This document shows, in pieces, positions 7,090-15,885 of a stretch of DNA of 64,000 bases; within the stretch, counting starts at the first letter, position 1; every line of letters starts with the position of its first letter. The notes under the pieces are model-generated. The model had not been told where the DNA came from and made no database searches. It worked only from the letters and a program-made list of their open reading frames with translations. Source of the DNA: Microcystis panniformis FACHB-1757 (GTDB lineage: Bacteria; Cyanobacteriota; Cyanobacteriia; Cyanobacteriales; Microcystaceae); assembly GCF_001264245.1 (NCBI RefSeq), contig NZ_CP011339.1:2418001-2482000 (forward strand). Direction: 5' to 3'. The translations under genes were made by a program, and so were the position numbers.

Positions 7090-8583
7090 ATGCCTGAGAG
7101 TTTACAAGGTGAGAAATGTGACGATACTGCAACTAAGGCTAATCAATTTTTAAATACTAGAAACGACCTTATAAGTTATCAAACAAAAAGATTAGACAAT
7201 CTTTCTGATTTTGAACAACTTGAGCAAGCCTTAATGAATTTTACAAGCAATAAGAAAGATACGGTAAAATATATTCTAAAAAAAGTTTGTGAAGAAGCTA
7301 AGTGTCAAGTTGCAGCGATTTTTTTAATCTCTAAGGATGATGTACTAGAGCGTTTTGCCATTCAAGGCAAAGACGTTAATGGTGAGCCAATAGATGATAC
7401 ATGGCTACAAGAAGAGAGGTATGCGAAAGGGGAGAGTTTCACTGGCAGCGCTGCTAATCCATCTGATGGATCATATGGGAAGGTTACTGGAGAGCTTTTC
7501 CAGTATGAAAATTTGAAGTATAGGCAGGAATATTCTGATAAGCTAGGCAAATTAATCTCTGCCATTGCCTTACCTTTGAATGGACGAAACAAAACCTATG
7601 GAGTATTGAGAATTATAAACAAAGTTGATGATCAGGGCAATATTGACGATCTGGCAAGCTTTGATCCCTGTACAGTAGCTTTCTTAGCAGGAGTCGCCTC
7701 TGCTAAACTATCTAATATTCACAGGGATTCTGAGATTAATATACTCAATTACTTGACATACCTTGCAGATATTATCCCAGTTGATTCCTTTGACAAGTAT
7801 CAAGAAAGGATGTATGACGAAATTTTCAAATACTTAGTCGGCAACGAGACTCCATATAAAGTTGCCATTCTTTACAGAAAAAACTTGTCTTCTGAAGTAG
7901 TGGAAGTTTTACGATTTTCTGAAGTATCTGGAGTAAGTAATTCATGTCGAGTTTATCTTGAAGAGGTTGGAAAGGAGTTTGCAGAAAAAATCTCTTCAAA
8001 TACTTGTCAATTTATTGAAGGAGTACATGAGGAGAAAAACAATAATCGGTTTATTCAAACTGATTTAAAACATTTTGAAGATTCAAAACTTGAAGCCTTT
8101 GGCGTTTTCCCACTTTTCTTTGAGGGAAAATTCATCGGAGCTATTGCTCTATTTTTTGGATATAAGTTCAAGCTATTCGATAATAATCTTAGCTTTTTAC
8201 AAAGTTTTTCTTCTTTACTTGCCATATTAGTTAACAAACAAACTCGGGCAGAGAGACTAAGGGAGTTTGAAAGTCTTGCTGAAGATTGGATTAATGAAAC
8301 AAGTCATTTATCCTCAACCCATGAGGCGATTATACATCCTAACTATCAGAGAATTATTGGAATGGGGCAAGATGTTATACCATTTTTGCTCAAAAATCTT
8401 AAAGAGCCAAAAAGCCTTCCTAGCCGTTGGTTTTGGGCATTAAAAGCTATTTCTGGTGAAGATCCGGTTCCTAAAGACAGCCGGGGTAAGTCTAAGGAGA
8501 TGATCGATGCTTGGTTGCACTGGGGTATCCGAAAGGGATATATTAAAGGGGATATATTAATGAACACTAAATCATCTATTTAA
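7090..8583 (+). CDS. Two-GAF-domain sensor protein with a distinctive C-terminal domain
   Basis: 497 aa, preceded by AAGGAG at good spacing. Residues about 45-210 form a GAF domain (CQVAAIFLIS, then ISAIALPLNGRNKTYGVLRI), and about 230-385 form a second GAF-like domain (PYKVAILYRK, LEAFGVFPLFFEGKFIGAIA). The final 95 residues form another module: SLAEDWINETSHLSSTHEAI, HPNYQRIIGMGQDVIPFLL, then RWFWALKAISGEDPVPKDSR. I recall the last module as a stand-alone or C-terminal domain encoded next to small proteins like the one that follows. GAF domains bind small ligands or light-absorbing bilins; no bilin-binding Cys is evident. Coupled (5-bp gap) to the next gene. Probable sensor of a two-gene system; function unknown. 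Confidence 0.7.
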   Translation: MPESLQGEKCDDTATKANQFLNTRNDLISYQTKRLDNLSDFEQLEQALMNFTSNKKDTVKYILKKVCEEAKCQVAAIFLISKDDVLERFAIQGKDVNGEPIDDTWLQEERYAKGESFTGSAANPSDGSYGKVTGELFQYENLKYRQEYSDKLGKLISAIALPLNGRNKTYGVLRIINKVDDQGNIDDLASFDPCTVAFLAGVASAKLSNIHRDSEINILNYLTYLADIIPVDSFDKYQERMYDEIFKYLVGNETPYKVAILYRKNLSSEVVEVLRFSEVSGVSNSCRVYLEEVGKEFAEKISSNTCQFIEGVHEEKNNNRFIQTDLKHFEDSKLEAFGVFPLFFEGKFIGAIALFFGYKFKLFDNNLSFLQSFSSLLAILVNKQTRAERLREFESLAEDWINETSHLSSTHEAIIHPNYQRIIGMGQDVIPFLLKNLKEPKSLPSRWFWALKAISGEDPVPKDSRGKSKEMIDAWLHWGIRKGYIKGDILMNTKSSI

Positions 8584-8588
8584 AAAGT

Positions 8589-9047
8589 ATGTGTATTGTA
8601 ATCATTAACGGTGATAGTCATATAACCAGTCGGAGAACTCCTTATTACAATTCCTTTGCTTGGGCAGTAAATGATCAAGAGCGTTGGTGGTTTCCCGATC
8701 GATTTGAGACTGAATATTGGCCAGCTGGAATACCAAGGGAGAACACTCTAAGTGCCTTCATAGATGCCTATAGGACCGAGCATTTTGAAGTTTGCCCAAT
8801 TGGTGATCCTAATTTAGAGTTTAGTCCTAACGGTTTTTTTGTTGAAAAAATCGCTATTTATACTATTAATGGTAGTCCCTCTCACGCCTGTCGGCAATTA
8901 AACACTGGAAGATGGACGAGTAAAATAGGAGTTCGTGAAGATGTACGACATGAATTTGTGGAACATTTTATTGTAGAAATTGAAGGGATACCTGATATTC
9001 TTAATCTTGGAAACCGCAGCATTATTATGAGGAGAATACATCATTAA
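8589..9047 (+). CDS. 152-aa conserved protein, partner of the GAF protein
   Basis: It starts five bases after the GAF gene with no clear ribosome-binding site of its own, so translation is probably coupled. It has an aromatic-rich core (SFAWAVNDQERWWFPDRFET, EYWPAGIPRENTLSAFIDAY), then FFVEKIAIYTINGSPSHACR, QLNTGRWTSKIGVREDVRHE and a short basic tail. This matches a widespread, uncharacterised bacterial family I remember by the pattern YWP..PRE...FI.A, E.C, EKIAIY, HA.RQL..G.WTSK.G..ED..H, commonly encoded beside the C-terminal module of the upstream protein. The conserved H, W and K residues look enzyme-like, but no activity can be stated. Confidence 0.65.
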   Translation: MCIVIINGDSHITSRRTPYYNSFAWAVNDQERWWFPDRFETEYWPAGIPRENTLSAFIDAYRTEHFEVCPIGDPNLEFSPNGFFVEKIAIYTINGSPSHACRQLNTGRWTSKIGVREDVRHEFVEHFIVEIEGIPDILNLGNRSIIMRRIHH

Positions 9048-9277
9048 TAGTAGGCTAGAGTCTAGCTTTGCTTTCAAATAAGATATGTATCTTAAGTTTG
9101 CTTGTGGAAGTTCTGCAATTGTAAAGATATGCTATAATTGGAGTGAGTCAAAGTACCAAAGTTAAGCGTTTAGAGGAAGTAGCGAATTGCCATCAAAAGC
9201 TAAATATTATGTTCGGCAAGTCTTTCAGCAAAATTAAGTCTCTGACTATGTACACCAAAATAGCTAAGTTATAATTT

Positions 9278-10006
9278 ATGGAAAATAATCAACTTATAGA
9301 AAGAAGGTTTGACGGCAAGATAGGTGATGATTATAGTCTCTGGCAATCTGCTCGTCCTCATCTTAAAAAGTTAAGACAAGAGTTAGTCAAACTACTAATT
9401 AACTATCAAAACTCTTGCCCAAAGGAATCGCTGATCCTAGAAATTGGGTGTGGCGATGGAGAATTAACTGAGATGATCCTATCTGAAGCAAAAAATATTA
9501 AGATAATCGCTATCGATAACGAACCTTCGATGATTCAAAAAATCCGCTCAAGGCTTTCACATTACCTATCTCAAGATACTCTTGTTGTTATTCAGGATGA
9601 TGTTTTAAACTTTTTGCAAAGTTATCCTTTGAATAACTTTAATTTTATTGTTTCTGGATTCACTTTTCACAATATGTTGGCACTCTATCGTTTTCAAGTA
9701 TTTCAACTATTATATAGTCGGCTTCTCATTGGAGGTAAGTTATTAGACGCTGATAAAATCGCGCAAAGAGGTGAACAGCATAACCGTGATATAAAGTGGC
9801 AATATGATAAATTCTTTGAAGTCCTTGTATCTGCTGAAAGGTTCGATCTCCTGAAAGAGGTTATGTTGCACTATACTACGGATGAACAACCTAATAGAAT
9901 ACGCTATGAAGATGAAACAATCTCTGAACTTTCAGAAATTGGATTTCAAGAAGTTACCTTATACTTACGTCAATATATGGATGCACTGATTATAGCCTCT
10001 AAATAG
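9278..10006 (+). CDS. Class I SAM-dependent methyltransferase
   Basis: 242 aa. Motif I is ILEIGCGDGELTEM, the acidic residue after strand 2 is in IIAIDNEPSM, and the DxxNFIVSGFTFHNM region gives motif IV. A short C-terminal helical cap follows. The gene begins 230 bp after the 152-aa protein gene; no strong ribosome-binding site is seen. Substrate unknown: the layout is that of small-molecule methyltransferases. It lies between two conflict-type loci and could belong to either or neither. Confidence 0.8.
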   Translation: MENNQLIERRFDGKIGDDYSLWQSARPHLKKLRQELVKLLINYQNSCPKESLILEIGCGDGELTEMILSEAKNIKIIAIDNEPSMIQKIRSRLSHYLSQDTLVVIQDDVLNFLQSYPLNNFNFIVSGFTFHNMLALYRFQVFQLLYSRLLIGGKLLDADKIAQRGEQHNRDIKWQYDKFFEVLVSAERFDLLKEVMLHYTTDEQPNRIRYEDETISELSEIGFQEVTLYLRQYMDALIIASK

Positions 10007-10033
10007 AATTTTACCCGATTGTTAGCACCTAAG

Positions 10034-12907
10034 TTAAATATTTTGGGATTCAAGTCTTGAAGCTAACGTAGAAATTCTCCTCGCTCCATAAACAATTCCC
10101 CCACCCCCACCTTGGTAAAAGTGATGGTATATAAGAATTGGAAATGTAAAGTCGCTCAAGTCTGCTGTGGCAGGATATTCTATATTTTCAAGCTCCAACC
10201 ATATACCTCCTTTTCGCCAACCTATGCAATCGCCAAAACTACCCCATACTTCCCGATTATATTCTTCTGTCCCCCCAAGGTCACGGTAAATTTTCGCCTG
10301 TCTCTTAATACCAAATTTCCCTTCGCTGTATTTCACCCAGAGACGGTCAATTTCATTGATTACATCTAGGGATACCTGACTAAAAAGGTCGTAGAAGTCA
10401 TTATAATTTTCTATGATCATCCACTGGTACATAATGAAAGCGGTTTCGTAGTCGGCTTTTTTCCAATCCTGTTGCTTTAGGTACTCCTCTAACTTTTGAT
10501 AGATTTGTTCTTGGTTTTCTATGAGATGTTCCCTCTGTTTTCTCAGTTCTTTTTCGTAGGCGCGATCAGCCTCTTTGTGATATTGTACCGAGATCATCTT
10601 GTCGAATTGTTCCCTAAATCTTTCAGGGTTTTCTGTCTCTGCAAAAGCTAGACGGAAAATCTCGCGCCATCTTTCCTCATTTTTGTTTTCTTTATTCCCC
10701 CAAAGTTCGGTTAAAGCCTTGGCTGCTGTTCCCGCTAAATCAGAAAGCTTACTTGCATCTTTGGGAAGCTCGATATGGGGGTTAATATGTTTGATGTGGG
10801 AGGCGCGGTAGAGGGTTTCTCTATCTTCATTGTGGATTACCTCGATCAAACCTTTATCTTGTGCTTGTTGTAATTTTTTCTGATAGTTGGGAACCGATTG
10901 ACAAACCGCTTCTAAAGCAGCCAAAGGGACAGGAATTTCATAGATTAGGCAATTACTGACCACTTTTTCAAGAGCTTCATCCGTCAAGAGTTGAGGTTTT
11001 TCCTCTAACCGCCAGACTATCTTATCGCGCCAAGTAACATCAGATTCATTCTCAAATGACCGCAACTTTGTATCTATCTCCCCTGAACTTAAAACCTCAT
11101 TGTTGAGCCATTCCAACAGACGGGGGTTGCCATCAGCAAGATTTAAAGCTCTTTCTATATAGTTTTTATCAATCTTACCTGAACTAAAATGCTCTAACCG
11201 CCGCAGTTTCTTTTCTAAATCGGACTCTTTGTATTTGAAAGAAGGCAAAGACTCCAGATGATAAAATTCCTCTAATAGAGGGGAACTGAAGGTATAGCGC
11301 GAGGTAATAATCAGGCGATGATAGTAATTGGTTTCCTGTATCGCCTCAACGAGAGCTTGTAATAGGGGGGCTACCCCTGCTTTAAGGATATAGTCATCGC
11401 TGGCTGAAGGACATTCTAAGTTCCACTCGAAATCATCAAGAATAAGCAAAAGAGGCTGGTTTAACTGACCAAAAACATCAAAAACATTCTTTAAGCGATA
11501 GTCTAAATCCTCATTAGAATCCAGAAGGATTTGACGTTGTGGACGGTCTAATTTTTTAGCTAGGGTATTAACCAAGCTAGTTTGATCAATTTGTTGATGC
11601 CAGACAAGCTTAGTATAGTCTGGAAGGCGATCGCACAGACGAGCGGCGAGGGTACTTTTCCCGTTACCACCAAAACCTTGCAGGAAAACCCCAGCTTTAC
11701 GAATTGCTTTAGAATCATCAAAGGGTTTTTTCAGCACTTGCAAGCAATCCTGAAGATCACGGCGGCGACCGATAAAAGTTTCCCGTGTGGCTACCCGCAA
11801 ATATTTCGTTTCTGGGTCCACAAATTGGTCAACAACGGATACGGGAGGTAAAGGTTTTTTCTGTCCTCTCCTTACCAAAGCTTCTGGGATACTTTCCCTC
11901 ACATAGAGGCGTAAACAATGCCAATCCCTGGCCTGATTTCCCAATAATTTCTGATAGGCAAAAGCTAACGACTCGCTTAAAGTAAAGCCTTGGGAAAGCT
12001 TTTCATAGAGGATGGCCGCCGTGTCAGCAGCTTCGTTATCCCTGACGGGTTGACCCCACCCCAAAACAGCTTTAGCCCCTTTTTCTAATAACTTCTCGGC
12101 CATCGAAAGGATCTCATCACCATCGGAGTAGCCTGTCCGACACCCTGATAAAAACAAAAGCTTGGGTAAATTAAACTGTAATTCTCTGGCAATATCTTCG
12201 GCGCTGGTATCTTGCCTATCTCCGTATTCCGTCTCGGTAATAAAATAGGGTTTCTGATCCTTGATGGTGGCGTGTCCGCTCAAGTGGATAACATCGAAAT
12301 ATTCCCTATCTTTACTGACTATCAATTCGCCTAATTCTTTAATACATCCGCTCTCTTCAACGGTTAAAGATAGGGGTTTTCCTCTAGTTGCTTTGAGGAT
12401 CTTCCCTTCTTCTGCCTCAAAATCTAGTATAGGCGTTACACCCTTAGCAGAACTTGCCATGAAAACCACATTTAAGGCTCGATCCTGCGCGTTGTTGTCC
12501 ACAGTTAACAGCCTTTCATTACCGGTTTTCATCCACCGCAGGGGAACAATAGCGGGATACTTAGACACCAGAAAACCCTGACCATCGTGTAATAATTCCC
12601 AGGGTAGATGGACTAATCTTTTGCTGGTGCTGATAGCCAGAACTATTATTTCCTCTCCCCGGTGGCTATCTAATTCGCTCTGGAGGATGCGCTCCGTACC
12701 ATCTAACCATCGGTACAAACCTTGTCCTGTTCTGGCGTGGTCTTTCGGTAAACGGGTATAGTAATCGGTGTCGGCCTTTTTACTTAGGTTGTCTATTTCA
12801 CTCAAGCATCTTGTGTAGGTACGAGTCTGGTTGGGGTTATCCCAGAAAAATCGGAACTCAACCCTATTGCTACCCCTCTCCTGAAGGTCAATATGCAGTA
12901 TCCTCAT
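10034..12907 (-). CDS. CHAT protease-STAND NTPase-GUN4 fusion protein
   Basis: 957 aa. The CHAT caspase-like peptidase domain (about 90-340) has the catalytic dyad visible as H212 in VIHLSGHAT and C256 in LFLSGCRTG. A P-loop NTPase of the STAND/NB-ARC style follows at about 375-680: Walker A GFGGNGKST near 411-419, Walker B LLLILDDFEW near 486-495, and a winged-helix/arm region. The last 140 residues are a GUN4 domain (DWKKADYETAFIM, EIDRLWVKYSEGKFGIKRQA). STAND proteins normally hold an effector inactive until a sensor binds its trigger; here CHAT would be the effector and GUN4 the C-terminal sensor, where related proteins carry TPR or WD repeats. The gene overlaps the upstream EACC1-like gene by four bases (ATGA). 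Active-site residues look intact. Confidence 0.85.
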   Translation of the reverse strand: MRILHIDLQERGSNRVEFRFFWDNPNQTRTYTRCLSEIDNLSKKADTDYYTRLPKDHARTGQGLYRWLDGTERILQSELDSHRGEEIIVLAISTSKRLVHLPWELLHDGQGFLVSKYPAIVPLRWMKTGNERLLTVDNNAQDRALNVVFMASSAKGVTPILDFEAEEGKILKATRGKPLSLTVEESGCIKELGELIVSKDREYFDVIHLSGHATIKDQKPYFITETEYGDRQDTSAEDIARELQFNLPKLLFLSGCRTGYSDGDEILSMAEKLLEKGAKAVLGWGQPVRDNEAADTAAILYEKLSQGFTLSESLAFAYQKLLGNQARDWHCLRLYVRESIPEALVRRGQKKPLPPVSVVDQFVDPETKYLRVATRETFIGRRRDLQDCLQVLKKPFDDSKAIRKAGVFLQGFGGNGKSTLAARLCDRLPDYTKLVWHQQIDQTSLVNTLAKKLDRPQRQILLDSNEDLDYRLKNVFDVFGQLNQPLLLILDDFEWNLECPSASDDYILKAGVAPLLQALVEAIQETNYYHRLIITSRYTFSSPLLEEFYHLESLPSFKYKESDLEKKLRRLEHFSSGKIDKNYIERALNLADGNPRLLEWLNNEVLSSGEIDTKLRSFENESDVTWRDKIVWRLEEKPQLLTDEALEKVVSNCLIYEIPVPLAALEAVCQSVPNYQKKLQQAQDKGLIEVIHNEDRETLYRASHIKHINPHIELPKDASKLSDLAGTAAKALTELWGNKENKNEERWREIFRLAFAETENPERFREQFDKMISVQYHKEADRAYEKELRKQREHLIENQEQIYQKLEEYLKQQDWKKADYETAFIMYQWMIIENYNDFYDLFSQVSLDVINEIDRLWVKYSEGKFGIKRQAKIYRDLGGTEEYNREVWGSFGDCIGWRKGGIWLELENIEYPATADLSDFTFPILIYHHFYQGGGGGIVYGARRISTLASRLESQNI

Positions 12908-13224
12908 GATTTTTCTTGTTCCAAGAGTTTTTGTAGTTGCTCTAGGGTAGCATCTTTGAGCATCAGGCGATCGCCGTTTTTGCTCACAATTAACACTCGT
13001 TCGATTTTCGGGGTTTCAGGAGAGTCAATTTTTTGCTTTAACTGGTACAATTTCTCAGCGATGGCGATTGTTCCGCTAATAATGCCGATGATGGTGGCGA
13101 TGGTGGCAAGGGTTCCCTCTTTCTCCACTTTGGAGATAACTTCGTAGCTGCCTTGCACCCCTTCCATCTCTAGGATGTCCTGAGCAACCTTGATAGCATC
13201 GCAGCCTTCAATTTCTATCTGCAT
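12904..13224 (-). CDS. Small EACC1-like membrane protein, first gene of the CHAT-STAND operon
   Basis: 106 aa with a strong AGGAGG upstream of the start. Layout: an N-terminal 45 residues of alpha/beta type, one central transmembrane helix (TLATIATIIGIISGTIAIAE), a short linker, then a beta-strand pair and terminal helix (VLIVSKNGDRLMLKDATLEQ). This is the layout of 'effector-associated constant component' proteins (EACC1), described computationally as invariant companions of multi-domain NTPase conflict systems. The four-base overlap with the CHAT gene supports a fixed stoichiometric partner. I infer it anchors or regulates the CHAT-STAND protein at a membrane; the EACC1 label rests on layout and context. 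Confidence 0.65.
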   Translation of the reverse strand: MQIEIEGCDAIKVAQDILEMEGVQGSYEVISKVEKEGTLATIATIIGIISGTIAIAEKLYQLKQKIDSPETPKIERVLIVSKNGDRLMLKDATLEQLQKLLEQEKS

Positions 13225-13260
13225 CAGTTTTGTTCCTCCTGTCAGTACCCCAGCAAAATG

Positions 13261-13346
13261 ATCCTAAATCCGTTTATTAAAAACTGATTATCTATTCCCC
13301 CTTTTGCTTGTCCTGATATGTAGCCTATACTCAACGAATTTAGTAT
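13261..13346. repeat. MITE-like repeat with CTAAATCCG / AATTTAGTAT ends
   Basis: Matches the reverse complement of 55421-55520 over almost its full length (shared GTCCTGATAT and TAGCCTATACTCAACG segments), and the ends of the 43464-43730 repeat. Terminal inverted repeats are of the form ATACTAAATCCG. No coding capacity. Confidence 0.75.
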
Positions 13347-13450
13347 GACTAGCTTAGTTGGGGAAAAAATCTCAATTACCATCAATGGTTGACCTAAGAA
13401 AATATTTCAGTCTCTCCGTCGGGAAATAACCTATTAGAGACTGAAAAATC

Positions 13451-13681
13451 TTAGTCATTCCATTCCCCTTTGGGTGGTACGGGAGGATTGCGTCGAAGAT
13501 GGCGGGTTAAGTCCTCATCCGGTTGTTTCTCTCCTCTTAGCCACTGTTTAATCGCTGTTTCGATAATGCGACTAGGATCGTTAGTCAGGTGTTTAATCTG
13601 TTCTAAAACTTCCGAGTCAAGGTGAATAGCGATTTCAACTTTCTCCGCCGTGCGCTGAGTCGGTGTAGCATTGTCGTTCAT
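13451..13681 (-). CDS. Ribbon-helix-helix type antitoxin-like protein
   Basis: 76 aa. The segment KVEIAIHLDSEVLEQIKHLT followed by PSRIIETAIKQWLRG fits a ribbon-helix-helix DNA-binding unit (CopG/MetJ-like); a charged tail ends in NPPVPPKGEWND. Such proteins are usually antitoxins or operon repressors, but no toxin gene adjoins this one. Orphan status could mean loss of its partner. Confidence 0.55.
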   Translation of the reverse strand: MNDNATPTQRTAEKVEIAIHLDSEVLEQIKHLTNDPSRIIETAIKQWLRGEKQPDEDLTRHLRRNPPVPPKGEWND

Positions 13682-14014
13682 AAGCTCTATTAATGATTGC
13701 TATCTATCATTCTACCCGTCAGTCGAGGATTCTCATCCAAGAGTTTATCTATAGTAATCCGATTTGGACAAATCATAGAGCTTTTCCTTAGCCATTGCTC
13801 TTTCCCTGATTTTGTCCCCATACTCAAACTGACCATAGTTTCCTGTGGATGCCGAGAGGGAAAGCTAAGGTCAAAACCCTGACTATACTTGCAGTTTAGC
13901 TTTTTTTACCTTTTACTTTTCGCTTTTGCTCCAGCCTTAGAGACTTTACCTCTACAATGAATTAAGGAATCTAAAATTTTATAAACCCCTGACTTTTGCC
14001 AACAGTGAACCACG
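13682..14014. other. Intergenic region upstream of lepA
   Basis: Two minus-strand micro-frames are present (one of about 29 codons ending at 13690, reading NRITIDKLLDENPRL), resembling debris of a small gene, but nothing I can support as expressed. The lepA promoter must lie in the right half; I cannot place it. Confidence 0.4.
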
Positions 14015-15826
14015 ATGACTGACGTTCCCGTTTCTCGCATTCGCAATTTTTCCATCATCGCTCATATCGATCATGGTAAATCAACTCTCGCCGATCGCCT
14101 CCTGCAAATTACAGGAACCGTAGCCCAACGGGAGATGAAAGAACAATTTCTCGATAATATGGACTTGGAACGGGAACGAGGTATCACCATCAAGTTACAA
14201 GCGGCACGCATGGATTATACCGCTAAGGATGGTCAAAAATACGTTCTCAATCTGATTGATACCCCCGGCCATGTGGATTTTTCCTACGAGGTTTCTCGGT
14301 CTCTAGCGGCGTGCGAGGGAGCTTTATTAGTTGTGGATGCGTCCCAAGGCGTAGAAGCGCAAACTTTAGCCAATGTTTACCTAGCACTGGAAAATAACCT
14401 CGAAATTATCCCAGTTTTAAATAAAATCGACCTACCCAGTGCCGAACCGGAACGAGTCGCAGCGGAAATCGAGGAAGTGGTGGGTTTAGACTGTAGTGAG
14501 GCGATTCGGGCCTCGGCTAAGGCTGGGATCGGTATTAATGATATTCTAGAGTCGATCGTCCAATTGGTTCCCCCTCCCCAAGATACCCTCGCAGAACCCT
14601 TCCGAGCTTTAATTTTTGATAGTTATTACGACGCTTATCGAGGGGTAATTGTCTATTTCCGCGTCATGGATGGTCGTGTGAAAAAGGGCGATAAAATTCG
14701 TTTTATGGCTTCTGGTAAAGAATTTGTGATCGATGAATTGGGAATTTTATCACCGCAACAGGTACAGGTAAATGAACTTCACGCGGGAGAAGTGGGTTAT
14801 CTGGCAGCCGCGATTAAAACTGTTGCTGATGCCCGGGTGGGTGATACGATTACTCTAACCACTAAACCGGCAAAAGAGCCTTTACCCGGTTATACAGAAG
14901 CAAAACCGATGGTTTTCTGCGGATTATTCCCCACCGATGCTGATCAGTATGCCGATCTCAAAGATGCGCTGGAAAAGTTAAAATTAAACGATGCAGCCCT
15001 ATCCTACGAACCGGAAACTTCTAGCGCCATGGGTTTTGGTTTCCGTTGCGGTTTCTTGGGACTGCTACACATGGAAATCGTCCAGGAAAGACTAGAAAGG
15101 GAATATAACTTAGATTTAATTACCACTGCTCCCTCGGTAGTTTATCGGGTTACTACCACCGATGGGGAAATTGTCGAAGTGGATAATCCCAGTTTGTTAC
15201 CTTCCCCACAAAAACGGGAAAAAATTGAGGAACCTTATATCCAAGTGGAAATGATTACTCCGGAAACCTATGTAGGTGCTTTGATGGAATTATGTCAAAG
15301 TCGTCGGGGAGTTTTCAAGGATATGCGTTATTTTACTAAAACTCGCACCGCTTTGATTTATGAGTTACCTTTAGCGGAAGTGGTGACGGACTTTTTCGAT
15401 CAATTAAAATCTCGATCGCGCGGTTATGCTAGTATGGAATATCAATTAATTGGCTATCGGGAAAATGAGCTAGTTAAATTAGATATTATGGTCAATGGTG
15501 ATCCCGTTGATGCTTTAGCGATGATCGTTCACCGGGATAAAGCTTATTATGTTGGTCGTGCGTTAACCGAAAAGTTAAAAGAATTGATTCCCCGGCATCA
15601 ATTTAAGGTTCCCATTCAGGCCGCTATTGGTTCTAAAATTATCGCTAGTGAACATATTCCTGCTTTAAGAAAGGATGTCTTAGCTAAGTGTTATGGTGGT
15701 GATATTAGCCGCAAGAAAAAGCTGTTAGACAAGCAAGCAAAAGGTAAGAAACGGATGAAAGCGATCGGAACTGTTGATGTCCCCCAGGAAGCATTTATGG
15801 CAGTCCTAAAACTCGATCCTCAGTAA
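14015..15826 (+). CDS. lepA: Elongation factor 4 (LepA)
   Basis: 603 aa, full length. Translational GTPase with G1 AHIDHGKST, G3 DTPGHVDF, G4 NKIDLPSA, and the LepA-specific C-terminal domain ending in KRMKAIGTVDVPQEAFMAVL. LepA acts on the ribosome to reverse or remodel stalled translocation. Both flanks are accessory loci, so this is a core gene standing between two defence-like clusters. A hairpin terminator follows directly. Confidence 0.97.
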   Translation: MTDVPVSRIRNFSIIAHIDHGKSTLADRLLQITGTVAQREMKEQFLDNMDLERERGITIKLQAARMDYTAKDGQKYVLNLIDTPGHVDFSYEVSRSLAACEGALLVVDASQGVEAQTLANVYLALENNLEIIPVLNKIDLPSAEPERVAAEIEEVVGLDCSEAIRASAKAGIGINDILESIVQLVPPPQDTLAEPFRALIFDSYYDAYRGVIVYFRVMDGRVKKGDKIRFMASGKEFVIDELGILSPQQVQVNELHAGEVGYLAAAIKTVADARVGDTITLTTKPAKEPLPGYTEAKPMVFCGLFPTDADQYADLKDALEKLKLNDAALSYEPETSSAMGFGFRCGFLGLLHMEIVQERLEREYNLDLITTAPSVVYRVTTTDGEIVEVDNPSLLPSPQKREKIEEPYIQVEMITPETYVGALMELCQSRRGVFKDMRYFTKTRTALIYELPLAEVVTDFFDQLKSRSRGYASMEYQLIGYRENELVKLDIMVNGDPVDALAMIVHRDKAYYVGRALTEKLKELIPRHQFKVPIQAAIGSKIIASEHIPALRKDVLAKCYGGDISRKKKLLDKQAKGKKRMKAIGTVDVPQEAFMAVLKLDPQ

Positions 15827-15832
15827 AGTCTA

Positions 15833-15858
15833 GGGGTGAGAATTAACTCACCCTTTTT
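15833..15858 (+). terminator. Rho-independent terminator after lepA
   Basis: GGGTGAG and CTCACCC form a perfect seven-base stem with a six-base loop, followed by TTTTT. It begins six bases after the lepA stop and should isolate lepA from the AAA ATPase gene downstream. Confidence 0.85.
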
Positions 15859-15885
15859 AGTTTTGGCAGAGGGAAAGAAATTATT

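Noticed and set aside
9144..9272. 43-codon GTG-start frame (SQSTKVKRLEEVANCHQKLN)
   Set aside because: No ribosome-binding site and no family match I can recall; could be chance in the gap before the methyltransferase.
14015..15826. Possibility that the GTPase is EF-G or TypA instead of LepA
   Set aside because: Length (603 aa), the missing EF-G domain IV and the LepA-specific C-terminus settle the assignment.
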